Assembly: GCA_963703145.1 (NCBI GenBank)
Contig: OY969793.1
Coordinates: forward strand, 682,001 to 746,000
Length of the DNA stretch: 64,000 nt
DNA from: Bog-756 sp963703145
GTDB lineage: Bacteria > Actinomycetota > Acidimicrobiia > Acidimicrobiales > RAAP-2
Reading direction: 5' to 3'
The notes under the pieces are model-generated. The model had not been told where the DNA came from, did not search any database, and saw only the letters and a list, made by a program, of their open reading frames with translations. Made by a program: the position numbers and the translations under genes. Shown in pieces: positions 23,985 through 32,360 of the stretch (position 1 is its first letter; each line of letters starts with the position of its first letter).

Positions 23985-24953
23985 ATGGAGTCAATGCACG
24001 CCGCGGTGGTGACCTCCTTCGACGAGCCACCGCACTACCAGGTGGTCGACGTACCAGCGCCGACGGGGGACCACGAGGCCTTGGTTGACGTGGTGGCGGT
24101 CGGGCTCCATCCCCGAGTTCGGACCGATGCCTCGGGTCGGCACTACACGAGCACCGGCGCCCTGCCGATGGTCCCCGGTATCGACGGGGTGGGCCGACTG
24201 GCCGACGGCAGTCGGGTGTACTTCGTTGCCGACGACGACCTTCCCGGTCCGATGGCGGAGAAGGCAGTCATCGACCTCCGGCGCTCGGTCGCCCTGCCCG
24301 GCACCGCCGAGGCGGAGACCATCGCCGCCATCATGAACCCGGCCATGTCGTCGTGGGTAGCCCTCCGTCGGCGCGTGCCGATGGTGGCCGGGCAGAGCGT
24401 GCTGGTGCTCGGGGCCACCGGCAACGCCGGGACGATGGCCGTGCAGGTGGCCACGTTGCTGGGCGCCGGCCGCGTCGTGGGGGCGGGTCGCGACGCCGAC
24501 CGGCTGCACCGACTCACCGGTGTCGGGGCCGACGTCGTCGTACGGCTGACCGACGATGCCGACGCCAGCGCAACCGCCCTGGGCGAGGCCGCAGCCGAGG
24601 TCGACATCGTCATCGACTATCTCTGGGGCCCGCCGGCCCTACAGGCCATGACGGCCCTGTTGACCGCCCGCGCGGACCGGAGCCGGGCCGTGGACTGGAT
24701 CCAGATCGGGGCGGTGGCCGGGCCCACCGTGGAACTCCCGTCCGTCCTGCTCCGTTCGGCGAACCTCCGTGTCCAGGGGAACGGGCAGGGGGCGGTGTCA
24801 ACCGAGGGCTATCTGGCCGAACTGCCGGCACTGATCGCCGCGATCAGCGCTGGCGCCCTCGGCATCGCCACCCGGGCCGTCCCACTCCGCGACGTCGAGT
24901 CCGCCTGGATCGAACCCGAGATCGCCGGCGTGCGGACGGTAATCGTTCCCTGA
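23985..24953 (+). CDS. Zinc-binding-dehydrogenase-family (quinone oxidoreductase-like) protein
   Basis: 322-aa medium-chain dehydrogenase/reductase. VLVLGATGNAGTMAVQVATLLGAGRVVGAGRD is the NADP-binding Rossmann motif. The N-terminal GroES-like part has MVPGIDGVGRLADGSRVYF. The usual zinc ligands (GHE and the four-cysteine lobe) are absent, so it belongs to the zinc-free quinone-oxidoreductase-like branch. It would reduce quinones or enones with NAD(P)H. ATG at 23985 has GAGAGAGG eight bases upstream; ATG 23994 is a minor alternative. It is divergent from, and probably controlled by, the MarR protein at 23357. Confidence 0.85.
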   Translation: MESMHAAVVTSFDEPPHYQVVDVPAPTGDHEALVDVVAVGLHPRVRTDASGRHYTSTGALPMVPGIDGVGRLADGSRVYFVADDDLPGPMAEKAVIDLRRSVALPGTAEAETIAAIMNPAMSSWVALRRRVPMVAGQSVLVLGATGNAGTMAVQVATLLGAGRVVGAGRDADRLHRLTGVGADVVVRLTDDADASATALGEAAAEVDIVIDYLWGPPALQAMTALLTARADRSRAVDWIQIGAVAGPTVELPSVLLRSANLRVQGNGQGAVSTEGYLAELPALIAAISAGALGIATRAVPLRDVESAWIEPEIAGVRTVIVP

Positions 24954-24977
24954 TGGGACGACGGAAGCCGGCGTAGC

Positions 24978-25607
24978 TCACCGACGCCGGCGTGTGGACG
25001 GAATGGCTCCCCACGGTGTGGGCAGCTCGGCATCCACCTGGCCGGCGAGCTCGCACGGGGTGTCGGGCGCATCGATCACCGACTGGGTCGTCGCGAGGGT
25101 CGTGACCTGTTGGCGGAAGTCGTGGCGTTGCCGGTCGTCGAGCGGTGCCAGCAGGTGGTCCTCTGCGGCCCGCAGCCGACGGTCCAGGGTGACCAGGACC
25201 TTGGTGCCCTGGTCGGTGGCGACCACCCGGCGGGCGCGGCGGTCGACGGGGTCGGGTCGACGCTCGATGAGCCCGGCCGCGACCAGGTCGTCGATGAGAT
25301 AGGTCATGGCCGTCCGGTCGATGCCGAGGTGCTGGGCCAGGGCGAGCTGGGTGCCCACGTCGGAGCGGACCGCGGCGGCCAGAACCTGGTAACCGCGAGG
25401 CCCCCCGGGCAGCTCGGCCACGGCGGCGTGGGCGGCGGTGACATAGGCCCGGAAGACGACGCCGAGCCCCCAGCCGAGGTCGTCGGCCAGGGCGTCCGCA
25501 CACGCTGGGCCCTCCCGGGTGGGCTCACCCTGGTCGGCCGCCGCTTCGGTCATCTCGTCAGCATACGAGGCCACCTGGTTCATGAGATGGTCAGTTGACA
25601 AGATCAT
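24978..25607 (-). CDS. MarR family transcriptional regulator
   Basis: 209 aa, winged-helix MarR protein longer than usual because of an N-terminal extension of about 35 residues and a C-terminal tail. GYQVLAAAVRSDVGTQLALAQHLGIDRTAMTYLIDDLVAAGLIERRPDPVDRRARRVVAT is the complete HTH and wing. The longest start (ATG 25607) lies inside the promoter of the divergent oxidoreductase; ATG 25583 would shorten the product by 8 residues. A minus-strand -10-like TATGAT (25617-25622) lies just upstream, so the transcript could be leaderless. It is predicted to repress the FAD oxidoreductase and itself. Confidence 0.85.
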   Translation of the reverse strand: MILSTDHLMNQVASYADEMTEAAADQGEPTREGPACADALADDLGWGLGVVFRAYVTAAHAAVAELPGGPRGYQVLAAAVRSDVGTQLALAQHLGIDRTAMTYLIDDLVAAGLIERRPDPVDRRARRVVATDQGTKVLVTLDRRLRAAEDHLLAPLDDRQRHDFRQQVTTLATTQSVIDAPDTPCELAGQVDAELPTPWGAIPSTRRRR

Positions 25608-25623
25608 CTATTAATCATATCAT
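25595..25623 (+). promoter_or_regulatory. Sigma-70-type promoter with repeated ATCAT elements
   Basis: TTGACA (25595-25600), a 17-bp spacer and TATCAT (25618-25623) form a near-consensus housekeeping promoter about 48 bp before the oxidoreductase ATG. The spacer and -10 hold three copies of ATCAT in an A/T-rich patch that stands out from its surroundings. The same bases carry a minus-strand TATGAT for the MarR gene. A regulator bound here would block both promoters. Confidence 0.6.
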
Positions 25624-25670
25624 CTGGCTACAGACGTACACAATCGAGACGCGGAGAGGGAACCCACGCC

Positions 25671-26801
25671 ATGACGACCACGGAAACGAACCTGGACCAG
25701 TCCCATCGGCCGACCGTGGTGGTGGTCGGCGGCGGCTACGGCGGGACGGCGGTGGCCAAGGGCCTGGACGAGATGGCCGACGTGGTCCTCGTCGAGCCCA
25801 AGGACGCCTTCATGCACAACGTGGCCGCCCTCCGGGCCCTGGTCGACCCGTCCTGGTTGCCCCGGATCTTCTTCCCCTATGCGGGGCTGTTGGCCAACGG
25901 ACGGGTGGTACAAGACCGCGCCGCGTTGGTCGAGCCCGGCCGGGTGGTCACGGCATCGGGTGAGGAGATCGGGGCGGACTACGTGGTCCTTGCCACCGGG
26001 TCGAGCTACGCCTTCCCGGCCAAGACCGACCAGGTCGACACGGCACGGGCCCACGAGCAGATCCAGACGGCCCACGACGCCCTGTCCGAGGCCGGTCGGG
26101 TCCTGCTGCTCGGTGCCGGACCGGTCGGCATCGAGTTGGCTGGCGAGATCCGGGCGGTCTGGCCCGAGAAGTCGATCGTCCTGTTGGACAGCCGGGACGA
26201 CGTGCTGAGCGGACCGTTCGTGCCCGAGCTCCGGGCCGAGCTGCGCTCCCAGCTGGAGGAGTTCGGCGTCGAAGTCGTCCTGGGCAGCCCGCTGGTGGAG
26301 GCGCCCCCTACCGAGCCCGGGACGCTCGGGTCCTTCACCGTCGTGACCGAGACCGGCGTGGAGGTGGCCGCCGACCTCTGGTTCCAGTGCTACGGCGTGG
26401 TGCCCTCCAGTGACTACCTGGCCGACGTGCTGGCCCCGTCCCGCCGGGACGACGGGTTCATCGAGGTGGGCCCCACGCTGCAGATCCCCGGCCATCCGAC
26501 GGTGTTCGTGGTGGGTGACGTCTCGACGGCCGACTCCAAGATGGCCGCCTTCGCCGGTCACCAAGCAGCAACGGTGGTGGCCAACATCACCGCCCTGGCT
26601 GCGGGCTCGAGGGACCTCGAGGAGTACCACTCCATGGGCGTGGGCATCGCCGTGCCCATCGGGCCCGAGGGTGGTGCCGGCCAGTTCCCCGGAGGGGACG
26701 GCATCGTGGGACGCGAGGTGGTGTCCGACGTGAAGGGCCGCGACATGATGGTCGATCGCTTCGCCGAGCTCTTCGACCTGGCGGTGGCCGCCGGCGAGTG
26801 A
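25671..26801 (+). CDS. FAD-dependent NAD(P)H oxidoreductase (AIF/FSP1/NDH-2-like)
   Basis: 376 aa, pyridine nucleotide-disulfide oxidoreductase fold. VVVVGGGYGGTAVAKGL (16-32) binds the FAD ADP part. YVVLATGSSYAFP is the ATG motif, VLLLGAGPVGIELAGEI (near 145-160) is the NAD(P)H-binding Rossmann motif, and TVFVVGDVST (near 283) binds the FAD ribityl chain. There is no CxxC redox pair, which fits the AIF/FSP1/type II NADH dehydrogenase branch that reduces quinones. No TM is evident. ATG at 25671 follows GGAGAGGG. The MarR gene on the other side shares its promoter region, so induction by redox-active compounds is likely. Confidence 0.88.
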   Translation: MTTTETNLDQSHRPTVVVVGGGYGGTAVAKGLDEMADVVLVEPKDAFMHNVAALRALVDPSWLPRIFFPYAGLLANGRVVQDRAALVEPGRVVTASGEEIGADYVVLATGSSYAFPAKTDQVDTARAHEQIQTAHDALSEAGRVLLLGAGPVGIELAGEIRAVWPEKSIVLLDSRDDVLSGPFVPELRAELRSQLEEFGVEVVLGSPLVEAPPTEPGTLGSFTVVTETGVEVAADLWFQCYGVVPSSDYLADVLAPSRRDDGFIEVGPTLQIPGHPTVFVVGDVSTADSKMAAFAGHQAATVVANITALAAGSRDLEEYHSMGVGIAVPIGPEGGAGQFPGGDGIVGREVVSDVKGRDMMVDRFAELFDLAVAAGE

Positions 26802-26833
26802 GGGCACATTCGGACCAGGCAGGGCGGGTCAGG

Positions 26834-28162
26834 TCAGGGCGACGGGTCGATCGATCGTCGGCGCTCCTCCAAGAAGGCCCGCTCGGCACCGTTGTCGGTG
26901 AGGGCCAACGCGGCGTCGTAGGCCGCGGCCGCCTCGGCGGGGCGGCCCAGCCGCCGGAGGAGGTCGGCCCGGACGGCGTGGAACAGGTAATACCGGTCGA
27001 GGCCCACGCCATCGACCAGGTCGAGGCCCGCCCCTGGACCCTCGACCTCGGCCACCGCCACGGCCCGGTTGAGGGCCACCACCGGGCTCGGGTCGACGGT
27101 GGCCAGCTGGTCGTAGAGGTGGAGGATCTGCCTCCAGTCGGTGGCCGCTGGCGTTGCGGCATCGCTGTGGACGGCGTTGATCGCCGCCAGGACCTGGTAG
27201 CGCCCCGGCCGGCCCCGCTGCAGGCACGCGACCACGATGGCCCGGCCCTCGGCCATGAGCTCGGGGTCCCAGCGCCGGCGGTCCTGGTCGGCCAGGAGGA
27301 CCAGGTCGCCGTCGGTGGACGTGCGGGCCACCCGCCGTGACTCGATCAGAAGCATCAGGGCCACCAGCCCGAGGACCTCGGGCTCGTCCGGCAGCAGGAT
27401 GGCCAGGAGCCGCCCGAGGCCGATGGCCTCGGCACACAGCTCGGACCGGGCCAGTTCGTCACCCGAGCTGGCCGTGTACCCCTCGTTGAAGATGAGGTAG
27501 ACCACGGCCAACACCGAGGCCAGGCGGTCGGGCAGGTCGTCGGCACCGGGCAGCCGGAACGGGATGCCGGCGTCGCGGATCTTGGCCTTGGCCCGGACCA
27601 GGCGCTGGGCCATGGTCGGCTCGGGCACCAAGAAGGCGTGGGCGATCTCGGTGGTGGTGAGCCCGCCGAGGAGCCGCAGGGTCAGCGCCACCTGGGCCGG
27701 TGCGGCCAGGGATGGGTGACAGCAGGTGAAGATCAGACGCAGGCGGTCGTCCGCCATGGTGTCCCACTCGGCCGAGTCACTGCCGATCGCCTCTCCTCGG
27801 ACCGACGGTGGCAGCGAGGTGGCGTCGCCGGTGGGACCGTCGGCATCTTGGGTCAGGGCGGCCTGGACGTGGCGTTCCTGGCGGCGGGACTCCCGGCGTA
27901 GTCGGTCCACGGCCCGGTTGCGGGCTGTGGTGATGATCCACCCCGCCGGGCTCGGGGGTAGCCCGTCGGTGGGCCACCGCTCCGAGGCCACGGCGAAGGC
28001 GTCCTGGACAGCGTCCTCGGCGAGGTCGAGGTCGCCGAAGGTCCGGACCAGTACGGCCACCGCCCTGCCGTACTCCTGGCGGTAGATCCGCCCGATGTCG
28101 GCACCGGCGGTGCCCGCTGTATCCGGGGACAGTGCGGTCAGGCCCGGCCCTGGAACGGCCAC
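26834..28162 (-). CDS. ECF sigma factor with DUF6596 / TPR-like C-terminal extension (ECF42-type)
   Basis: 442 aa. The N-terminal third is an ECF sigma factor: sigma2 region GDLDLAEDAVQDAFAVASERWPTDG with PAGWIITTARNRAVDRLRRE, and sigma4 VALTLRLLGGLTTTEIAHAFLVPEPTMAQRLVRAKAKI. The remaining 240 residues form the helical C-terminal extension of this group, with VVYLIFNEGYTASSGDE and an alanine-rich TPR-like end. ECF42-type factors have no anti-sigma factor and are paired with DGPF/YCII proteins, as here. The GTG start overlaps the DGPF gene by 25 bp, indicating coupling. Regulation through the C-terminal domain is known for the family; the signal is unknown. Confidence 0.88.
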   Translation of the reverse strand: MAVPGPGLTALSPDTAGTAGADIGRIYRQEYGRAVAVLVRTFGDLDLAEDAVQDAFAVASERWPTDGLPPSPAGWIITTARNRAVDRLRRESRRQERHVQAALTQDADGPTGDATSLPPSVRGEAIGSDSAEWDTMADDRLRLIFTCCHPSLAAPAQVALTLRLLGGLTTTEIAHAFLVPEPTMAQRLVRAKAKIRDAGIPFRLPGADDLPDRLASVLAVVYLIFNEGYTASSGDELARSELCAEAIGLGRLLAILLPDEPEVLGLVALMLLIESRRVARTSTDGDLVLLADQDRRRWDPELMAEGRAIVVACLQRGRPGRYQVLAAINAVHSDAATPAATDWRQILHLYDQLATVDPSPVVALNRAVAVAEVEGPGAGLDLVDGVGLDRYYLFHAVRADLLRRLGRPAEAAAAYDAALALTDNGAERAFLEERRRSIDPSP

Positions 28163-28485
28163 ACCTCGACCGGGAGCCCGGTGGCGCCGGCCAGCTTGGT
28201 GCCCCAGGCCAGGGCGGCATCGAGGTCGGGCGACTCGATCACGGTGATCCCCCCGAGGTGCTCTTTGCCCTCGACGTAGGGGCCGTCGGTGACCAGGGCC
28301 TCGCCGTCACGCATCCGGACCACGGTGGCGGTGTCCGGCGGGAAGAGCCCCTGGGAGAAGACCCAGGCCCCGGCGGCCTGCATCTCGTCCCGGATGGTGC
28401 CGACGTCGGCCATGATCCGGGCCAGCTGGTCGGGCGGGGGCGGGCCCCCGTCGGGCTGGTACATGCTCAGCAGATACTGCTTCAT
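28138..28485 (-). CDS. YCII-related (DGPF domain) protein, partner of ECF sigma factor
   Basis: 115 aa from the ATG at 28485, which has AAGGAGG eight bases upstream. The upstream extension to 28533 is therefore rejected. It is a small ferredoxin-fold YCII/DGPF protein: MKQYLLSMYQPDG at the start, VTDGPYVEGKEHLGGITVIE with the DGP motif at about 65-83, and AALAWGTKLAG at the end. Proteins of this family always sit beside ECF42-type sigma factors and are thought to report or be regulated by them. It is the first gene of the pair, overlapping the sigma gene by 25 bp. Confidence 0.88.
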   Translation of the reverse strand: MKQYLLSMYQPDGGPPPPDQLARIMADVGTIRDEMQAAGAWVFSQGLFPPDTATVVRMRDGEALVTDGPYVEGKEHLGGITVIESPDLDAALAWGTKLAGATGLPVEVWPFQGRA

Positions 28486-28639
28486 CGTGTCTTCCTCCTT
28501 GCCATGGCCACCGACACGGCGTCGGCTGGCCACCCCCTACACGAATGGCCTGGCGCAGATCGACAGGTCGGCATCGGATATGTCCGCCGGCGGAGGTGCC
28601 GTCTCCCGAGCCGGCATCGTCCTAGACCGTCTCCGAGGT

Positions 28640-29347
28640 TCAGAAGACCTCGGAGAACAGATCCTGCATGGAGCGCCACGACCGTTCGTCGGCCCGTTGG
28701 TCGTAGCGGAGGGCGGGCATGGACCCGTCGACCGCGGGATTGGTGAAGCTGTGGACCGCCCCGCCGTAGAGGTGCATCTGCCAGTCGACGCCGGCGGCCC
28801 GCATCTCCTCCTCGAAGGCCTGGCGCTGCTCGGGGGGGATGATCGGGTCATCGGCACCGATGCAGACCAGCACCTTGCCGGTGATGTTGGTGGCATCCTC
28901 GGGCCGGGTGGTGGCGAGACCCGAATGGAAGCCGACCACCGCGACCAGCGCGGCGCCGCTGCGGGCCAACTCGAGGGACAGGGTGCCGCCGAAGCAGTAG
29001 CCGATGGCCGCCATCCGGTCGGGATCGGTGTACTCGCTCTCGTAGAGCACGTCGTAGGCCGCCCGGGCGATGGACCGGACCTTGGCCGTGTCACCGGCCA
29101 GGGCGCCGAAGCGCTCGGCTATCGATTCGGGCGCAAGTCGTTTCCCGTCGCCGTGGTAGTCGAGGGCGAATGCCACGTAACCCAGCTCGGCCAGCTTGAC
29201 GGCACTGCGTTTGGCATGGTCGTCGAGGCCACCGGCATCGTGAGCCACGAGAACAGCTGGTCGTCGTCCAGCACGGCTGTCGTCAACTGCCAGGTGGCCG
29301 ACCAGGCGCTTGCCGTCATGGGTGTACTCGATATCGGCGGTGTGCAC
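28640..29347 (-). CDS. Dienelactone hydrolase family protein
   Basis: 235-aa cytoplasmic alpha/beta hydrolase. The nucleophile is Cys118 in AAIGYCFGGTLSLEL, as in dienelactone hydrolase. The acid is Asp166 or 167 in VCIGADDPIIPP, and the base is His199 in GGAVHSFTNP. VLVAHDAGGLDDHAK is the oxyanion region and LDYHGDGK follows. Dienelactone hydrolase opens lactones in chlorocatechol breakdown, but many members have other, unassigned substrates; no aromatic pathway genes lie nearby. It may belong to the stress/redox group around it. The GTG/ATG region at 29347 gives a family-length product. Confidence 0.88.
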   Translation of the reverse strand: MHTADIEYTHDGKRLVGHLAVDDSRAGRRPAVLVAHDAGGLDDHAKRSAVKLAELGYVAFALDYHGDGKRLAPESIAERFGALAGDTAKVRSIARAAYDVLYESEYTDPDRMAAIGYCFGGTLSLELARSGAALVAVVGFHSGLATTRPEDATNITGKVLVCIGADDPIIPPEQRQAFEEEMRAAGVDWQMHLYGGAVHSFTNPAVDGSMPALRYDQRADERSWRSMQDLFSEVF

Positions 29348-29467
29348 GGGTGCCTCCGGGGCGGACGGTGGCCGCGGTCGGCCGAGGGGTCAGGGGGGAG
29401 GACCCGATCGTAACGTCCAGCAGGCGCGACTGCAGATGGTGCAGCACCGGGGTCGGGTGGACGGTTC

Positions 29468-29653
29468 CTACCAAGTCGCCATCGCCGGCCGGGGCGACCA
29501 GTCGACACGCCAGAGGTGTGCACAGGTGAGGCACCGCCGCATCACGCTGCGCTCGAGGAACGAGCCACTGGCGGAACCCGGAGGCTCGACCAGGACCGAG
29601 TGGTCCTCCGCGCCGCACTCCGGACAGACCAGTCGCGTTCGGAAGTCCTGCAC
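29468..29653 (-). CDS. Small zinc-ribbon protein
   Basis: 61 aa from a GTG at 29653 that follows GGAGGG. LVCPECGAEDHSVLVEP (CxxC) and then VMRRCLTCAHLWRVDW (CxxC) form a four-cysteine zinc ribbon of the kind seen in small transcription- or RNA-associated proteins. Nothing else is recognisable. The frame can be extended to 29728, but the added residues lack any pattern. Its stand-alone position between the hydrolase and the DinB-like gene gives no clear partner. The opposite-strand frame covering the same DNA has no protein-like features. Confidence 0.5.
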   Translation of the reverse strand: MQDFRTRLVCPECGAEDHSVLVEPPGSASGSFLERSVMRRCLTCAHLWRVDWSPRPAMATW

Positions 29654-29910
29654 ACCTCTGCCCTCCCACAAGGCCAGGCCCCAACGCGTCCGTGACAGTA
29701 GGACATCGATGACCCGGCTGCAATTCATCCACGGATAAACCGCTTATGACCAGGACATTCTCCGGTCAGATGCGGCGACCCCCGCCGCCGGCCCTGACGC
29801 GACGTCAGCGGCGATGGGTAAGACTCGGCCCTGCCGCCGTCCGACCCGGAGCCGGCCCGAAGGCCCGAAACCGAACGGCACCGCACCGACCGTCGATGAG
29901 GAGGAGGACC

Positions 29911-30429
29911 ATGGTCGAGGACATCGAGGACCCGCGTCGCACCGAACCCGCCTTCGTACTGTCCGAGCGAGCGATGTTGGAGGGCTGGCTCGAGTTCCAC
30001 CGGACCACGCTCTTGTTCAAGTGCGAGGGACTGGACGACGCCGGACGCAAGGCGCGGCCGGTCCCCACCTCGAACCTCTCGCTTCACGGGTTGGTCCGTC
30101 ACATGGCCGAGGTGGAGCACAACTGGTTCCACCGGACGCTCCTGGACGACCCCACCGCCCCGGCCCGGTGGTCGGACCCCGACCATGAGGACGGAGAGCT
30201 GGTCCCCCTGGACGACGCCGACTGGGAGTCTGACCTCGCAGCCTGGCACCAGGAGTGCGAGGCGTCCCGACTGGCGGCAGCCACGCGCCAGCTGGACGAC
30301 GTCGGTGTGCGCCACGGGGAGCCGTGCTCCCTGCGGTGGATCTACAACCACATGATCGAGGAGTACGCCCGCCACAACGGCCACGCCGACCTCATCCGGG
30401 AGCTGGTCGACGGCGAGGTCGGCTGGTGA
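29911..30429 (+). CDS. DinB family protein (DUF664-type, possible thiol-dependent enzyme)
   Basis: 172 aa from the ATG at 29911, with GAGGAGG five bases upstream; the open frame back to 29746 is not supported. It is a four-helix-bundle DinB-like protein: LEGWLEFHRTTLLFKCEGLDDAGRKARPVPTSNLSLHGLVRHMAEVEHNWF supplies the first metal His, and IYNHMIEEYARHNGHADLIREL supplies the C-terminal His-x3-His pair. Actinobacterial members include mycothiol-dependent transferases, so detoxification is a reasonable guess. Convergent with the membrane protein at 30449, with 19 bp between stops. Confidence 0.85.
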   Translation: MVEDIEDPRRTEPAFVLSERAMLEGWLEFHRTTLLFKCEGLDDAGRKARPVPTSNLSLHGLVRHMAEVEHNWFHRTLLDDPTAPARWSDPDHEDGELVPLDDADWESDLAAWHQECEASRLAAATRQLDDVGVRHGEPCSLRWIYNHMIEEYARHNGHADLIRELVDGEVGW

Positions 30430-30448
30430 GTCGGGAGTCCGGCCGTGC

Positions 30449-31240
30449 TCAGCCCAGCTCCGGTGCGGCCAGGTAGGCGCGCAGTTCGTCTCGACGCCGG
30501 GCGATGAACGACCGGCCGATCCGGTGGCCGATGACGAACGCCGCCACCGACAGCACCACGGTGATGGCCACGCCGATGGCCAGGTCGCCCTCGGGGATGC
30601 GCGTCCGCCACTGGCCCGACACCAGCACCCAGGTGAGGAGGGCCGGGGCGGCCAGGGCGCCGGTCAACGTGGGCACCACGGCATAGGGGAGGGTGGCAAG
30701 GACCAGCCAGCGCACCAGCATCCGGCCGGCTGGGCGCCGGTGGGCCCAGCGGTCGGCCAGGGACAGCGTGTGGTACGGGAACCAGATGCCGAGCCACGCG
30801 GCGATGCCGAGGCTGCCGATGGGGACCACCAGGATGCCGATGATGGTGACCGTGGTGGTGGCCCAGTCCGACCGGGCGAACCCGATGCCGAGGGCCACCA
30901 GGGCACTGGCCGGCGCCACCAGCAGCCACAGCACGGCGTTCTTGGCGTAGAGGAGGCGTTTGAGGGCGTCTGGGTCGTCGAGGGCCGAGCGGGCCCGAAC
31001 GGCATCGGAGCCGAGGACGTTGGTGGCCGGCACGTCGGCCAGCATCCAGGTGGCCAGCGCCAGTGGGAAGGCCAGCTCCCCGTGCAGCGTGAACAAGAGG
31101 TCCTGGAGGGGGATCGGGAGGAAGAACCAGGCCACTGACACCAAGACGGCATTGACGGTCACCACGATGGGTGCCTCGAACGGGGCGGAGAAGGCCCGGA
31201 CCAACTCGGCGCGGAACGCCGACCGATAGGTGGGGGGCAC
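30449..31240 (-). CDS. Hypothetical membrane protein, ABC-2-permease-like
   Basis: 263 aa with about six hydrophobic segments: residues 25-45, 52-70, 100-122, 127-150, 172-195 and 218-240. The first residues (MPPTYRSAFRAELVRAF) form an amphipathic start and the C-terminus is basic. It resembles permease-type or CPBP-like membrane proteins only in outline and no diagnostic motif was seen. No ATPase gene is in the same operon; the closest is the sulfate transporter at 31308, which already has its own permeases. Function is left open. Confidence 0.55.
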   Translation of the reverse strand: MPPTYRSAFRAELVRAFSAPFEAPIVVTVNAVLVSVAWFFLPIPLQDLLFTLHGELAFPLALATWMLADVPATNVLGSDAVRARSALDDPDALKRLLYAKNAVLWLLVAPASALVALGIGFARSDWATTTVTIIGILVVPIGSLGIAAWLGIWFPYHTLSLADRWAHRRPAGRMLVRWLVLATLPYAVVPTLTGALAAPALLTWVLVSGQWRTRIPEGDLAIGVAITVVLSVAAFVIGHRIGRSFIARRRDELRAYLAAPELG

Positions 31241-31307
31241 GAGGACGCAGGGCTCGCCGATCGGGCCATGGTAGAGGTCCCACCCGCTCCGACCCGGTGA
31301 CCGGCGG

Positions 31308-32360
31308 TCAGGCCAGCGTCACCCGACCGCCCACCCCGTTGCCGGCATCGCTATGCGCGCCGTTGGTGGAGCCGGCTTCGGACCTGGGGGTGGCCAGCGT
31401 CGAGGGGACGACACCGGAGGGCGCGCCATGGAGTGAGACCCACACCAGGTCGTCGGGGGCCAGATCGAGATCGGCGGCCGCTCCCCGGCTGAGCTGGATC
31501 CAGGTCGAGCCCCACCCCTCCATGCGGAGGTCGACGCGGACCTCGAAGCCCAGGTGGGTGATGCGCTCCACCACCCCGGCGTGGTCGTCGCCCGTGGAGT
31601 GTCGCCGCACCACCAGGTCGTGGGGACGGACCCACGAGCCGTCCAGTTCGGTGGCGGGCCCGAGGAACTTCATCACGAACTCGTTGTCGGGATGGTCGTA
31701 GATGTCCGAGGGGGCGCCGCTCTGCTCCAGTCGGCCGTTGTTGATGATGGCCAGATGGTCGGCCACCTCCATGGCCTCCTCCTGGTCGTGGGTGACCAGC
31801 AGCGTGGTGACCGAGATCTTCTCGTGGAGGTCGCGCAGCCACACCCGGAGCTCCTGGCGCACCTGGGCGTCGAGCGCGCCAAAGGGCTCGTCCAGCAACA
31901 ACAGCTTGGGCTCGATGGCCAGGGCCCGGGCCAGGGCCATCCGCTGGCGTTGGCCCCCCGACAGCTGCGAGGGGTAGCGGTCGGCCAGGTGCTCGATCCG
32001 CACCAGGTGGAGCAGCTCGTCGACCTTGGCGCGGATCTCGGCCTTGGGGCGGCGGCGCACCTCGAGCCCGAAGGCCACGTTGCGGCGCACGGTGAGGTGG
32101 CGGAACGGGGCGTAGTGCTGGAAGCAGAAGCCGATGCCTCGGTCGCGTGCCGGCACCGAGGTCACATCCTCGTCGTCGATGAGCACCGCGCCGGTGTCGG
32201 GCTGCTCCAGCCCGGCCACCACGCGCAACAGGGTCGACTTGCCCCCGCCGCTCGGCCCGAGGAGCGCGGTCAGGGAGCCGTCGGGGACATGGAGGGTGAC
32301 GTCGTCGAGTGCGACGGCGTCACCGAAACGCTTGGAGACGGATCGGATGGTGATCGCCAT
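31308..32360 (-). CDS. cysA: Sulfate ABC transporter ATP-binding protein
   Basis: 350 aa. Walker A is LLGPSGGGKST (33-43), the Q-loop near 81, the signature LSGGQRQRMALARAL (133-147), Walker B LLLLDEPFGALD (153-164) and the H-loop in LLVTHDQEEAMEV. The C-terminal 110 residues hold a TOBE-like domain that in CysA proteins is regulatory. It powers sulfate/thiosulfate import with the two permeases and binding protein just upstream. ATG at 32360 has AAGGAGG nearby. The CysW frame runs 91 bp into this gene. Confidence 0.92.
   Translation of the reverse strand: MAITIRSVSKRFGDAVALDDVTLHVPDGSLTALLGPSGGGKSTLLRVVAGLEQPDTGAVLIDDEDVTSVPARDRGIGFCFQHYAPFRHLTVRRNVAFGLEVRRRPKAEIRAKVDELLHLVRIEHLADRYPSQLSGGQRQRMALARALAIEPKLLLLDEPFGALDAQVRQELRVWLRDLHEKISVTTLLVTHDQEEAMEVADHLAIINNGRLEQSGAPSDIYDHPDNEFVMKFLGPATELDGSWVRPHDLVVRRHSTGDDHAGVVERITHLGFEVRVDLRMEGWGSTWIQLSRGAAADLDLAPDDLVWVSLHGAPSGVVPSTLATPRSEAGSTNGAHSDAGNGVGGRVTLA

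Noticed and set aside
28537..29094. 185-codon minus-strand open frame
   Set aside because: Out-of-frame shadow of the dienelactone hydrolase, rich in Ser/Pro/Arg.
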